A stretch of 64,000 nt of DNA from Podospora bellae-mahoneyi (GCF_035222275.1 NW_026946359.1:7422997-7486996), one strand, 5' to 3'. Counted from the stretch's first letter, positions 44,361 through 56,548 are shown. The notes: generated from the sequence alone by a model not told the origin. Numbers and translations are program-made.

Positions 44361-47300
44361 ACTTTAAAGAAATATAAACGGTACGTATAAAAGATACTCG
44401 ACGCGCTATACGGAACCGGACTTTTAATTAATAAAGAGAAAAGTAAGTTCTATATATAAAAATAATATATTTAAAATATTTAATATTATTAAGTAAAGTT
44501 CGTATAAAACCTAAAAAAAATTATAGTAATTAAAAACTAACTTACACCGTAATTATAAATATACGTTAAAGAATTCTTAGGGTTTATAAATTTTTATTAA
44601 ATATTTATTCGAGGGTACGTAAGTATCGCGAAACGTTTTAATTATTTAATTAAGAAAGATATAAAATCCTAATAAGGATAGGAAAAAAAATAAGCTTTTT
44701 AAAAACTAAAAAAGATTATTTTAAAGGAACCGGTACTTAAATTATTAAACCTTAATCGATTATTTAAAGTTAAAGTAAATATATTAAACTATATAATCGG
44801 TAAATAATTAAAATAAAAAAATAATAATAATAAATTATATTTAATAACTTTTTTTTCGAAAAAGCTTAAGGAAATACGTTAAAACTATTTAATTTATAAT
44901 AAAAAATTATTTACTATTATCGAAACGTTCGAAAAGTAAAAGCTATATTTTAATAATATTAAATATAAAATATAGGTCTATACGGATTATAAAAATCTAC
45001 GGTACTTTACTATTACGAAGATCCTTAATGTACGGTAAATATAATAGTTAGAGTTCCTTTCGGAATTTAATTTCTAAATTAATTATAAGAAAGGATCGGA
45101 AAATATTAAAGTAAATATATTTAACCGGCGTACCGATTACTATAAGGATATATTTAAAGAGTTATTATTATTATTCGAAAAGGCGTTTAATAATATTTTT
45201 AAATATTTATTATAACTGTAAATAAAGTATTATATAATATATCGGAAAAAGTTACTTTTAATAAATATTAAAGGAAATTAAGTATTAATATTATAAAATA
45301 ATATTAGTAAGAAAACTAAAGCTATAGGGTATTTAAAAAAAATAATTAGGGAAGGCTATAGTATAGAAATCGGACGTACGTAAAGTTAAGTAATCGGATA
45401 ATATTAGTAATAAATATTTACGTATCGAAGTTCGGAGGATATATAGGTATCGCTAAAATTATAAAAAAATTAAATAGTACTTTAATTAATTAAGGATTAA
45501 AGATAACGTTAAGGAAGCTATTTAATTATATTATATATACGAAAGAACGAAGGTTATAAAGTATAAACTTTATAGATTTTTAAAGCTATTATTAATAGTA
45601 AAACGGCTATAGAGTTTAATTATTATAAACTTTATTATTAAATTATTAAAGTTTAAAAATATAGTAATTAGCGTTAAATATAATAGTATATTAACGATAA
45701 TTAATAGGCTTATTAAATAAATATATTTTTATTATATAAAAATATTTAATCGGTAAAGTAATTAACGGATATAATATTATAGTATATTATAGTAATATAT
45801 ATATAATTAAAAAGGTTTATTACGGATTATAATATTAAATTTATATTAAAGTTTTAAAGAATATTAATAACGAAGTTAAGAGTAATAAATAAAGTGTTAT
45901 TAGCCTATTATTTTTAAATAAATAGTTAAACGGAGCGGCTTAACTAAATTGTAGAATAATATTTATAGAATTATATTAATTTTAAATAAAACGATTAGGT
46001 TAAACTATTATTTATAGTATAATTAGCGTATAATATATTGCTAACGGAAACTACGAAAGTTATATCCTTTTTTACGAACTTCGATTACGAGGCAGACTTA
46101 CGGTAAGGACTTACGGTTAAAGTACCTAGGGCCGGAATTAAAATAAATAAAATATATATACTTTACGGTAAATTTAAATAAAAACTAAAGTTTATAAAGG
46201 AAAAAATACGGAAATACTATAATATTAAAAGGCTTAAAGGACCTCGCTTTAAAAAAAATATAATATTTCTTTTTATATATAATTTATATACTAAAAGACT
46301 TAGTAAGAAGCTAGATTATAGACGAGTAAGCCCGTTTAAGGTTAAAAGGAAAATATCGGAAACGGTATTCGAACTAAAGTTACCCCGTACGATACGTTTA
46401 TAATTATATACTTTTTTTATATCTCGTTTCTGGAGCCCGTATTACCGGTAAGTAAGGCTAATATATAGGTTATGGCGGAGGATAAAAGAAAAAGTACGAT
46501 ATAAAAAAAATTAGATTTATAGTTTAATAAAGATTATTTAAAGTATTTAATTAATTAATTAAAATATTTAATTATAAATAATTTATAAAAACTATAAATA
46601 TATTTTAATTACTTAAAAAAACTAAAAAGAATTTTATTAATAATATTTAAATTAACTAAAATCTAAATAAATAAAAAAAAATAATTTAAGCGTAAAAGGA
46701 CTTTACCGGGCCCTCTTAAGTTTAAAAAACTTTAATAAAATTCGAACTTACGCTTTTAGTAAAATAATTAATATATTATATACTATATTACGAGGTTAAA
46801 AAGTATAAAGAGGATTAAATATAAATAATACTATACGCTTTAATTACTTTAAAAAGGTAAAAAGTATATTATTAGCGGTATCCTACGTAATTAAGAAAGA
46901 AAGACTAACTATACCGGAATTAAAAAGAAAGATCGGTAAATTAATTAAGGCTTAAAGTAGGATTTAAAAAGGAAAAAGTTAAAGTAAAAGTAATAGTAAA
47001 AGAAAAGTAACGGAGGTATTCGTTACCGGTAAGCTATACGGGATAGTAAGCCGCACGGAGGACTCTCTCTTCTTCCTTAAAGAGGCGAGATTCGCGACGA
47101 AAGGTAATAAAGGCTTGTATTTCGAAGGTACGTAATTATACTTTAAAACGAAGGAACTTACTTAAAGTAATTTATTTTTCGGTATCTAAACGTTTTTCTC
47201 CTTAATAAAAGGATAGACTATAGGGTTAGTAAAGAAGCGTACGGTAGTCTAAAAAAGACTTACGATCTATACTATAAATATTATAGTAGAGCGACTCGAC

Positions 47301-47579
47301 TTAATATACGGAAGGCATCGGTCCTATCGAAAGGAAGCTACGTATTTAAAATTATTTTTTATAATAGGTATATTCGGGTATAATAAAGCCGAATTTTTAA
47401 AGAAAAGTATTTAATTACGGCGACGGTTAGTATTTATATAAATAGGTTTCTTTATACGGTTAAATATAACGGTAGGATAAAAAAAAAAAAATTTATTATA
47501 GGGTACTATAGGAAAAGGGGATTAAAGATTATTTTAAGAATATAGTTGCCGGGACGTCGACCTAGGAAGAGAAGTATTA

Positions 47580-48024
47580 TATTATAGTTAATTTAACGGT
47601 AAGCTACGTAATATATAAGGCGCAGGGGCGTCCCTAACTAATTATTAAGAAAACTAGAAAGTAATTAATTAAGGCTAGCTAAAAAGTATTACGGCGCTAA
47701 GAGACCTAAGTAGTCTGTAGGATGTAAAATGCTACGGGTAATCGAAGGTATAGCACGATAAGTACTTTGTAAAATGTAAAAAGTGCTAGGAATAATCGGG
47801 GCCGTAGTAGGGCGAGTACCTTAGGCCCCGAGGTCTATATATACGGAGGAACTGGCTAGTGTAGATAGATAGTTCCGCAGTATATAATTCAAATTATATT
47901 CACGGCATTTTATATTTACATTGAGATATCTTATCGTACAATGTCTAGCTATACCGAACCAGGATTATTCAAAAGTAGCCTTCAAACCGGTATCCCTTTT
48001 AGAGGTTCTGGATAGGGTTCGTTA
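47580..48024 (+). repeat. 3' LTR of the Gypsy element
   Basis: Aligns to the 5' LTR along its whole length. Its first ~200 nt are RIP-mutated (for example AACCCAACGGCAGG reads AATTTAACGGTAAG) and its last ~170 nt are normal, the reverse of the pattern in the 5' LTR. Confidence 0.85.
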
Positions 48025-49130
48025 TAAATATTTTTAAAATAAATAATTATTTTTATATAATTAATGAATAATGAAAGAAATATTAAATTTACATTGAAAA
48101 TATAGTAGTTCAATATAGACTTTATAAAATTAATTTTCAATATATTAAAGATACACATATTTTTATATTATTTTTAAAAAAATAATAAAAGTGAATAATG
48201 AAAAGAAAGATAGGAGTATATAATAATAATATTTAATTTAAAAGTTATTTTAATTTATTTATTAATTATATTAAAGTAGTAAAAAAGTAATTTAAAATTT
48301 AATATAAATATATTAAAGTAAGGGTTAGTAGAAGCTTAGATTTTTTTTTTAATATCTGAAGCTTATATATTATATATAATATAAATTTTAAAATATATTT
48401 CAAATTATTTTTATATATTTGATTATATATGAATTTAATAAATAATATATATTTTATCAAAATATTTTCATATTAGTTTTAAATATATTATATAACTATA
48501 AATATACTTTTTATAAAGAATTATTTTTTGTTATTAAAATATTAAAATATACATTATATTAATAGAAATTATAATAATACATAATACTATTTAATTATAC
48601 AAATTAAAATATTTAATTTAAATATAATTCATTTATGAAATCATATTCTAAAACTTTAATTTTAATTTAATAATAATAATATGATTAAATTAAGGCTAAT
48701 TTAATATAGCTTTAATATGAGGAGTTTAAATAGGGAAGGGTAAGTTATATTAGAATAAATTATATTAATAATATTTTAAATAATAAAGTTATGAAAAATG
48801 ATTCAAAGATTAATAATTAAATAATATATAGGGCCTTTAATAAAAATAAAAAAAATTAAGAATATTATTAATTTTTTTTTTAAATTTTATAAAGAAGGTT
48901 TTAATATTAAGGAATATAATATAATATTTTTTAAACCTTCATTTTTTATTAATAATACCTTTTAAAAAAAATATATAAAGGCCTGAATTTATTTATAAAA
49001 CTCTTTCATTTTTATGTATATATAAAATTTATGAAAACTTTTAATATTATTTTTTTAAAAATATATTAAGTAAATTAATTAAAGATTTATTAATATTAAT
49101 AATTTTAAATATAAGTTTTAAGTATAATTA
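48025..49130. other. AT-rich, CpG-free DNA right of the Gypsy element
   Basis: Same character as 39676-40500: almost all A/T, CpA and TpG present, CpG not seen. No gene, no tandem array. Confidence 0.65.
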
Positions 49131-49570
49131 TGACGAACCCCTATCCAGAACCTCTGAAAGGGATACTGGTTAAAGGCTACTTCTAAATAATCCTGGTTCG
49201 GTACAGCTAAACAGCGTACAACAATGGCTTGTCTCGATCACAACAGTTTAGATACCAACGATTGTGACTTGTATTGCATACTGCGGAACTGTCTATCCAC
49301 ACCAGCCAGTTCCTCCGTATATATAGACCTCGGGGGCCCTGAGGTGCTCGCCCTGCTACGGCCCCGATCACTCTAGCACATTGCATCCTGCGAAGTGCTC
49401 GTCGTGCTATCATCCCGAGCATCTTGCATCCTGCAGAGTGCTCATTAGCTTCTGGCGCCATAGCACTTTTGGCCAGCCTTGATTGGCTGCCTCCTGATTT
49501 CCCTAATGATTGGCTAGGGACGCCCCGCGCCCCACGTACTGCACGACCTGCCGTTGGGTTAACTGTGACA
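49131..49570 (-). repeat. Solo LTR of the same Gypsy family, inverted and not RIP-mutated
   Basis: The reverse complement begins TGTCACAGTTAACCCAACGG and ends GGGTTCGTCA, giving canonical TG...CA ends, and matches both LTRs of the Gypsy element with insertions in the middle. CCAAT and TATA motifs are conserved. No internal region follows on either side, so it is a solo LTR from recombination or a truncated copy. No clear target-site duplication. Its C-rich sequence shows it escaped RIP although the DNA just to its left is extremely AT-rich. Confidence 0.85.
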
Positions 49571-49765
49571 CTTAGCCGTTTATTTTTTAAAATCTGCTTG
49601 CCCTCTGTCCTAAGTATATTGGATAACTTGTACTTAATAAACTGCCATCAAACCAGTTAGCTTAGGCTAGTCGATTAAAGAAATAATATATATATATATA
49701 TTCGTAACCGAGAGTATAATACTTTTAGGAATAGTATCATTTTTATAACGCTAGCCCGCCATAAA

Positions 49766-52700
49766 CTATTTCCAATATATTATAATAGTTCCTTCCGCTA
49801 GGTTTGAGTTATCTTCCGCACTATTAATACTAAATATAATATTTCTAGCCCAATCCCAAAAAGACCCAAGAAGGAAGGCTACGTTGACGTTCACAAGAAG
49901 CCCGAACCTCTCACCTGGGTAGTGTTTGAGCCCGTCTTTGAAGCCTGTATAAGATTCCTCCATCCAGTGCGTAATGGGACTGGTGTTGTCGTCACCCCGT
50001 GTGAATGTGAAGATTTTTCTGTTTCTGTCGTCCTCTCCCAAGGTGATGAACCATTCGCACAACTTGACAACATTAACGAGAAGTTCCATGTCATTGAAAC
50101 CGTCTACAACAAGTCCCATCCTGCTATTTAATAGGACAAGCTCAAGCCAGGCAGCAAACATCGTGGTCGTCCTCCATAGCAATGGTGGCTTATCCTGAAA
50201 CAAAGCCTGCCACGAAACGGCGCGTCTACTCGGAATGATGTTTCCAGTACGAAGCAGATAAGACACCGTATTGAAAGAACTTCTGAGGCGTTTTGTTCTT
50301 TCGTATATTGAATACCACAAGAAAGACGACGCGTGCCGTGTGTGCAGCGCAGTGAATAGCAGGTAAGTCCGGTAGCTTGATGAAAATGAACCAAAGGCTT
50401 TCTCATTATGCTCGATGTCATGTATGAACCACGGTGTAGGAGCCCATTGTGCCATTACACCAAGGAAAGTAGTTTGTAAAGCAGAGAGGGCCTGGAAGAA
50501 CCATCGAGATTTCTGGGAAATACGGCGGAGTTGGTGAATGAAGCATATGAAATTGACCCCATATTTGAGCTCCATTGATGTCCCATTTATGGAAGAAGCT
50601 CCTGAAACGAATAGTGAGACAGGGTTCTGCTCGTACCTCATGCCCCAAGATAGCTGGCTGATGACTGAGACGAGACTCTCATTGCCACAAGGGACGGTTT
50701 CGGATACATAACCTTTGGGGTCGAAAAAAGCGGCCATCTCAAGATAGGCTTCCATGAGGCTCAAAGTACGATCTGCCGGTGTAGAGCTGTCATATTTAAG
50801 TATCGCTGACCTTGCACGGTTTCTTTAAGAAAGTCCTTGGCCGAGCGATGGATGAAGTTGATTCGGCCTTACGTTTGGCTTGGACTCAGAGACTTCAACC
50901 AAGCCAGCAGATCGGGCCACAATTTCCCTCCCAAATTTTGAACGACTCTTGATGAACTGATCACCAGCCATGGCAACATTGCTTTGATCGTTTATCATCG
51001 CAGATCGGAACGCGGCATTGTTGGCTAGGAATATGGCAGTGGCACCCCGTCCGGTCCAAAGCACCCTCCAAACGCAACACCGTACTCATCGTGATTGAGA
51101 AGGAGGTTGAGGTACCTCGCGGCCTCTTCGCGATACACCTGGTTATCTTCATTGTGCCGGTTCCACTTATCCTGGTACAGTGCGTTCAGGCCGTCGGGTA
51201 AAGCGTCCAGTCGTCGTTGAAGCTCATCCGGTGAATCCTCATGAACTAAACCCCTTTGAAGACTTTTCACGGTCAGCGCCGCCCATAAGAAAACGCCATC
51301 TGCCCTGTAGGCAATCTCGCCGATCAAATCACGGAATGAATCTGAACGCTCAAACTTGGCAGCTGTGCAAGATCGCCGCTGCTCCTTGGCAAAGCTTTTA
51401 ATGTCGCGTCTTGTGAGGTCCTGGACTCGAAACGACGGTCTTATACTTAGTTGCCGATTGAAGATTACCTCCGGGCGACTCGATGCGCAAACCTTCATGT
51501 TTGGAAGCGTGCATATATCATTGACAAGTTGCAAGAGTGCAAAAGATCCGTCGGAAGGATCGACTTGGTCGAGGCCATCGAGGAATATGAGGGCCGGTAC
51601 GCACGAGCTTGCGAGAACATGAAGAAGTGTTTCCCGCAACTCCTTTGTTGACCAATCAGTGTAAACCTCCTTTGACTTTGCTTTGCTGGAGCCAAGCTGC
51701 CGGACGATATCAATGTAGACTTCACACGTTCGCTAACCAGCTGGTATAGCAAAGAGCACAGGAGTCCCCTGATACTTCGTTCCATCTCTTGGCCAGCCAG
51801 CCAGAAGAAGTGGGAGATCATTAGAGCTCCAGGGTAAGCCAGCTCTAGATGTCTCCTTGTCCGGTGATCGTGGAGCAGGAATTTCATCAATGTGCTCTTT
51901 CCAGATCCTGGCTTGCCACTAATCCAGAAAAGTGGTTCATTGACGGATGTAAGCCATTCAACGAGACCAACCGACACTTCTTCTTCGTCACTCGAATCCT
52001 CATGTACGCTCTCAATGTCGCTTCCATACTGGCTAGTTCCGTCAGATCCAACATCGTCAAGCCCAGAGCCTTCAGAAGAACTGTCGTCGGATGTTTCTGC
52101 ATTGGCTGATGTTCTAAACACCCACTCAAACGTTGTGATGTAGCTATCGGTGACATTGTTCCGTCGTTCGTTCATGCTTGGGTACTTCAAGCTTGCTAAA
52201 AGCCGTTGCAGGTCGTCACGTTTGGCGAGAAGAGCTGATTCTTCTTGCAGTCGCGTAGAAAGCTGGGAAACATGTTGGCGTGTGTGTGTGGACTCGCTAG
52301 CTATTTTGGTGTTGAGGTTACCGAACTCGTTGTTGAACAGCTCTGTTAACTGCGTGTGGCCTTGCGAGCGAGCGTTGATGAAGTGCTGCAAAGTACTCTC
52401 CAGACCAGAAAAGCCTCGACTAGCCTGGATCTCAAGAGCCTTCCCTGAGTACTGTTGAATCTTCATGTTAGAACTCTCCAGTGGATATGGATGTGTCGCG
52501 GCCAGGCTGCCGAACATGTAGGTCCAGGACCACTTACCAGATATCAGCCAACAGATTGTTTCCAGAGCCTTTACCCATCCATCATTGTCTTCTCCAACTT
52601 TTCAATTTTCCGCCGATGAATCAAAACCTTCATAGTTTCTAGTAATGAAGTCGAAAGTTTTCCCGTGAGGAGGAAGGGCATATCTTCGCAATCTCCGCTT

Positions 52701-52961
52701 CCAGCTCTTGGGCCGCCCCACACTCCTGGTAGCGATGGCCAACAGTTTTGTTTCGTTGGCGTTTAATTTCATTGGGATAAGTGGAGTGCACCGCTTTTCC
52801 ACTATTTCGCAGAACCCCTTTAGGTCTTGAACTCGGTCGTTGAGGGTTGGGTCTGGTGTGCCTGTCTTTAAAATCTTGCGGCACGTCGCGAATGTCAACT
52901 CGGCGAAGGTGATGACCTGCATGACGCCGCAGGCGAGTGAAAAGGCCTGCATGCCGGACAT
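49766..52961 (-). pseudogene. NACHT NLR-like gene with several frameshifts
   Basis: The start MSGMQAFSLACGVMQVITFA is the N-terminal helical domain of fungal NACHT proteins. The frame shifts after LAIATRSV to AAQELEAEIAKICPSSSREN. From 52517 comes a long helical segment (STLQHFINARSQGHTQLTEL), an acidic Ser-rich linker and the NACHT core: ISGKPGSGKSTLMKFLLHD (Walker A) and SHFFWLAGQEMERSIRGLL. A shift near 51720-51740 leads to ALIFLDGLDQVDPSDG (Walker B), KVCASSRPEVIF and FLWAALTVKSLQRGL. Further shifts near 51050 and 50780 separate INFIHRSAKDFLKETVQG from the C-terminal region 50764-49766, which ends at the AT-rich flank. At least four single-base shifts; no repeat domain recognised at the C-terminus. 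Confidence 0.78.
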
Positions 52962-53358
52962 CTTCTCCTTCTGTCGCTGAGATTCCAAGAACAGGAGCTT
53001 CCTGTGTCGGTTTGTCTGGTTGACAATCAAGAAGGGACAAGTTGGTGCCTATGCTGTCGTGCCTCATTGCCGATCGGAATGGACAGGCACCCAACTTCAC
53101 GCATAGGTCCCTGAGGTATTTCTGCAGAACGACGGATAACTGACCAATAAAGGTTGAAAGGCTTCACTCCAGTACACCTAGACCACCTGAAGTCAATATT
53201 TCAATGTTGCCCAATACCGTGGCGGAGTAAGCACTCCAGATGTTTTGATCAAAGAGATTGATGATCGTTGCATATGGGATCGATACTCTCAGGGATCCCT
53301 CCATATATAGAGCAACATATGGGTACAGTACACCTGGAGACCGTGATAGATACCATTC

Positions 53359-54634
53359 CTAATGAACACCCCCTACACCAGCCGCATTCGCAGCAACACA
53401 ATAGAAATGTGCCAACGTCTCCGCACAGTCCCAATCCTTGTTACACAGTACTGCCACCCCCAATCGTCGATTGCCCCTCCAGTCAGCTTCCGCACCCACA
53501 AGCCCCGGCGCATCAGCATGATTGACATTGTAACGAAACAAAGCCTGACATCTCAAGCACCTCGCCTTGACCGCAAAATCTGGAACCGTCATAGGCAAGC
53601 ACCTCTCATTGGCATGGTTCGCAAAACGCGCCGCTTGATTCTGCCAGAGTGTAATGGTGCCTGATCTAATAATCTCGGCGGCATTGTCCGACAGAATCCG
53701 AGCGACATCCTCTTCTGCGTCGTAGAACTCTTGATACACGGCATCAGATCGTCCGACGACATTGAATGCCGGCTGTCCACCCCCGCCGAGCAGGACGATC
53801 GGCGGCAAGGTTTGACGCTGAGCACGAGCATAATTGGCCGCCGCCCAGAGAGATGTGAAGTGGAACCAGTTGTCTTTGGAAGTGGTGATGACGTGGGTGC
53901 CGTTGTTGGCACCGGCACAAACGAACATGACCCGAGGGAGGCCGCGCTGTTGGTATACATGGTTGCGTGGGCGACATGTCAGGAGGTTGTTCAACGAGTT
54001 GCGAAAGGCGGCTGGCCAAGACGTGTTAGAAAGATAAAGGTGTGGATACTTTTCCAGGAAGTTACAACATACCCAAATTTGGCGATGTATCAGCGACAAT
54101 ACGTAATAGCAATTCTAGAAACCCCAGAGCACTGATGTTTTGAGAAGTATCCTCATCCGAATTAGTCCATTGATTAATGTCGGTGAGAATCCCTCGGTGT
54201 TGGGCGTTATGTGGAAGTTGTTCGGCATTAGGAACGTTGAAAATTCTCCTCTCGATAGTCTCAATCGTAGCGGAAATTCCCCAGAGAAAGTCAAGGAAGT
54301 TCAGGTCAGCCGTGGTGGGGAAGCCGCCCCCAAGGCGATACCGACGTTCCCGAGCTACTTCCCCCATCGGACCGAGTACAAGCCAGTAGCCAAGCCGAAC
54401 AAGATCTACGGCATCATCAAGATGCACTCCACCGGCCCCGTGACCTATCTGAGCAGCAGACACGATGTTGAGAAAGTCTTGATACAGAAGCCAAATGTTT
54501 CGAATGGCATCTTGCGCACATTGCCAAGTGTCCTGGAAAATAAACGGCTGGTTTTTCTGATCTGTCGTCTTGCAGCGGCCCGGGTTGGGGGCTCTTTGGT
54601 TGTAAATGCGCGGGTGCTCTCTGAAGACAGCCAT
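53359..54634 (-). CDS. Unknown fungal protein with a Cys-rich C-terminal domain
   Basis: Exon 1 (54634-54073) and exon 2 (54011-53359) join across a 61-nt intron with a CTAAC branch point, in phase, giving 404 residues without any stop. The N-terminal half is helical (FIFQDTWQCAQDAIRNIWLL, then GYWLVLGPMGEVARERRYR). The middle has AFRNSLNNLLTCRPRNHVYQ and VMFVCAGANNGTH. The C-terminal ~80 residues contain KARCLRCQALFRYNVNHADA and LCNKDWDCAETLAHFYCVAA. The C-x2-C and C-x5-C-A-E arrangement looks metal-binding and slightly recalls the CAE-type motifs of deaminase-like fungal proteins, but that link is weak. No signal peptide. Function not assigned. Confidence 0.72.
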
Positions 54635-55411
54635 ACTTAAGAGTATTGTTGAAGAGATATTGACAATAATATTGGCAGATGGGACAGGATTTGCTTAGCT
54701 AGGAAGAGATAGACGCCAATGCAAGGGACCTTATATGACTCGACTTTGCAGCATCAAGCCCATCCAACCCGTAACATCTAACCATAAACACTAGGAAGGT
54801 ACTCGGGTTACCTTGGCTATTGAGCAAAGGATCATTCAGGAGTGCTCTGCGATACTTTCAGCTCATCCTGAGACTTGGCACGCATACCGCCTTGTACTCA
54901 GATCCTGTCCCCAGGAGGTGCAAATGGTGATTCAACTCGGATTAAGATCAGTTTTATCTGTGATAGATAAACTTTATTGGAGAATGTTCGTCAATGCGCC
55001 GCTCTCGAGGGGCGTTCATTTTCTGGAATGGCTGTCATCACAACAGCTGAACTTGACTGCGCCCCCATCGAATGCAACCACACCGCTCAGTACATATCCG
55101 CGCTCATGATCCAGGCGCAATAGAGTAACCTGAGCAGCTCCAACAGTGAGGAATTGGAATCCAGGGCCACATTTTGCGCCCAGGTAATATATATGCTCGC
55201 TCGTTCTTTATGTCGGGCATCTTCTCTCACCACCTAGAACACACTTCCAACATCCATCCATAATAACCGTTCACTTTGCTTAAAGACGATTCCAAGATCC
55301 GACATACCCCTTTATGTCTCACAGCCAACTCCTGACCCCTTAACCCCTTAACCCCTGACTGAACCCTATTCACGGGACCCACTTTCTGTTGACATCCCCA
55401 CTTTCAACACC
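54635..55411. other. Intergenic; short CCCCTTAA repeat near 55340
   Basis: A plus-strand frame at 54813-55109 has no ATG-based model with recognisable motifs. Near 55340 the octamer CCCCTTAA occurs twice in tandem, followed by CCCCTGAC. Confidence 0.4.
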
Positions 55412-56377
55412 ATGGCAACCCAAAACAATCCCAACTTTCAGGCCATCAAAGATGCAATCACGGAATCCATCCGGAAAGGTTTCTTCCCCATCTTCCGCGT
55501 CATATCTCTTACCAGGCTAACCTTTCACCCCAGACGGCTTACCCACCGACCTCCTCGCCCTCGTCCGCTCCAAAACCCGCTCCCCGAAGCCTACCTCGCC
55601 TGGACCCAAAACAACCTCCTTCAAAAGATCAATTCCCCACCAGCTAAACTGCCCGCCGCTGATGCCTTGACAAAGATCCAGTCCCTGCCAGCCAACTTCA
55701 CCAACCTCCAAGCCATCATGGCCTTCACCGATGCCCTGAACAATAACTCAGTCCCTATCCCCTTATTCCAGTCAACAACAACTCAATACCTCGTCGTGGT
55801 CAAAGCAGGCGCTTTATCCCTCTCCGTACCCCCCATCATTGTCAGTTCCCTGCACCAAACCGATGTAGAAGTAGACAACAGAACCAAAGTCCATCCATTC
55901 TTTTGCTCCTTGACCCATCCCTCGTCTACCACTCTCCCAAAGTACGTCTACCCTGTTGGGCAACTATACCACAAACCGTCCACGGGAGATGAATTAGCCG
56001 AGACGAACTACGCTGTGGTGATTGATGTTCTCGGTCAGGATCATGGGATTTGGTTGGTTTGGAACAGGAGGGGCTTTAGTGCCGAGGCTGATGACGAGGT
56101 GGTTACTGATCCCGCGAAGGAAAAGTCTTTGTTTATTGGGCTAGATGCGACTAAGAACTTTGAGGCTGTTCAGGTTGCGGGAAAGCTTTCTGAGTGGAAA
56201 TTGGGGGCTGACGGGGCGAGTGTTTTGACTTTGGGGGAGTTTGAAGGGAACGCAAGGAGGGCAAAGGTGGAAGGGGAGATCGTGGTTGGTGTGGCTAAGG
56301 TGGAGGAGTTGGGGAGAGTGTTACCTGGGGCTGGGGTGGTTGATTGGGGGTCTGGAGGGCCGAGGCCGGAAGCGTAG
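55412..56377 (+). CDS. Unknown protein of about 300 residues, one frameshift
   Basis: Exon 1 (55412-55478) starts MATQNNPNFQAIKDAITESI. A 55-nt intron with a CTAAC branch point leads to exon 2 (55534-56377). Exon 2 reads GLPTDLLALVRSKTRSP, then slips by one base at the CCCC run near 55582-55585 into EAYLAWTQNNLLQKINSPPA. Later segments are YLVVVKAGALSLSVPPIIVS, YVYPVGQLYHKPSTGDELAE, GIWLVWNRRGFS, LFIGLDATKNFEAVQVAGKL and LGRVLPGAGVVDWGSG. Exon lengths total one base short of a multiple of three. No signal peptide, TM or known motif. The alternation of beta strands suggests a compact alpha/beta protein. Family not recognised. Confidence 0.6.
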   Translation: MATQNNPNFQAIKDAITESIRKGFFPIFRVISLTRLTFHPRRLTHRPPRPRPLQNPLPEAYLAWTQNNLLQKINSPPAKLPAADALTKIQSLPANFTNLQAIMAFTDALNNNSVPIPLFQSTTTQYLVVVKAGALSLSVPPIIVSSLHQTDVEVDNRTKVHPFFCSLTHPSSTTLPKYVYPVGQLYHKPSTGDELAETNYAVVIDVLGQDHGIWLVWNRRGFSAEADDEVVTDPAKEKSLFIGLDATKNFEAVQVAGKLSEWKLGADGASVLTLGEFEGNARRAKVEGEIVVGVAKVEELGRVLPGAGVVDWGSGGPRPEA

Positions 56378-56548
56378 GGGATATTAATGTGGGTGGCATG
56401 GTGAGATAGGGTTGGAACTTGATAAATAGAGTGACAGAGCTTCATTCTATTGATTAGCTGCGCCTCACTGTGAATCCAATGCCTAGACTTGATAGCCGTT
56501 AAACAAAGACACAGAGCTAAAAGGTAACCCCTCATAACCCTTAGATAC

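Larger units (their letters stand above)
40501..48024 (+). mobile_element. Ty3/Gypsy LTR retrotransposon, heavily RIP-mutated
   Basis: Two direct LTRs (40501-40941 and 47580-48024) bound a 6.6-kb interior in which CpA and TpG are nearly absent but CpG is frequent, the classical RIP signature. Broken plus-strand frames still show the Gypsy order. First comes a reverse transcriptase with PKKD, a YR-LNN-TIKN-YPL segment and an FND remnant of the YxDD box (about 43990-44360). A probable integrase core follows near 45600-46000, then a chromodomain-like remnant near 46440-46640. Stops interrupt every frame, so it is dead. AATAT lies just before 40501 and at 48027-48031, a possible target-site duplication. 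A related LTR stands alone and inverted at 49131-49570. Confidence 0.85.

Noticed and set aside
39676-49130. Regional centromere
   Set aside because: The AT-rich tract is only about 10 kb and is explained by a RIP-mutated retrotransposon inside older AT-rich DNA; centromere identity would need CenH3 data.
49207-49461. 84-codon minus-strand frame next to the island
   Set aside because: It lies within the solo LTR and is non-coding repeat sequence.
54140-54640. 166-codon plus-strand frame opposite the gene at 53359-54634
   Set aside because: Fully covered by exon 1 of the minus-strand gene, which splices in frame.
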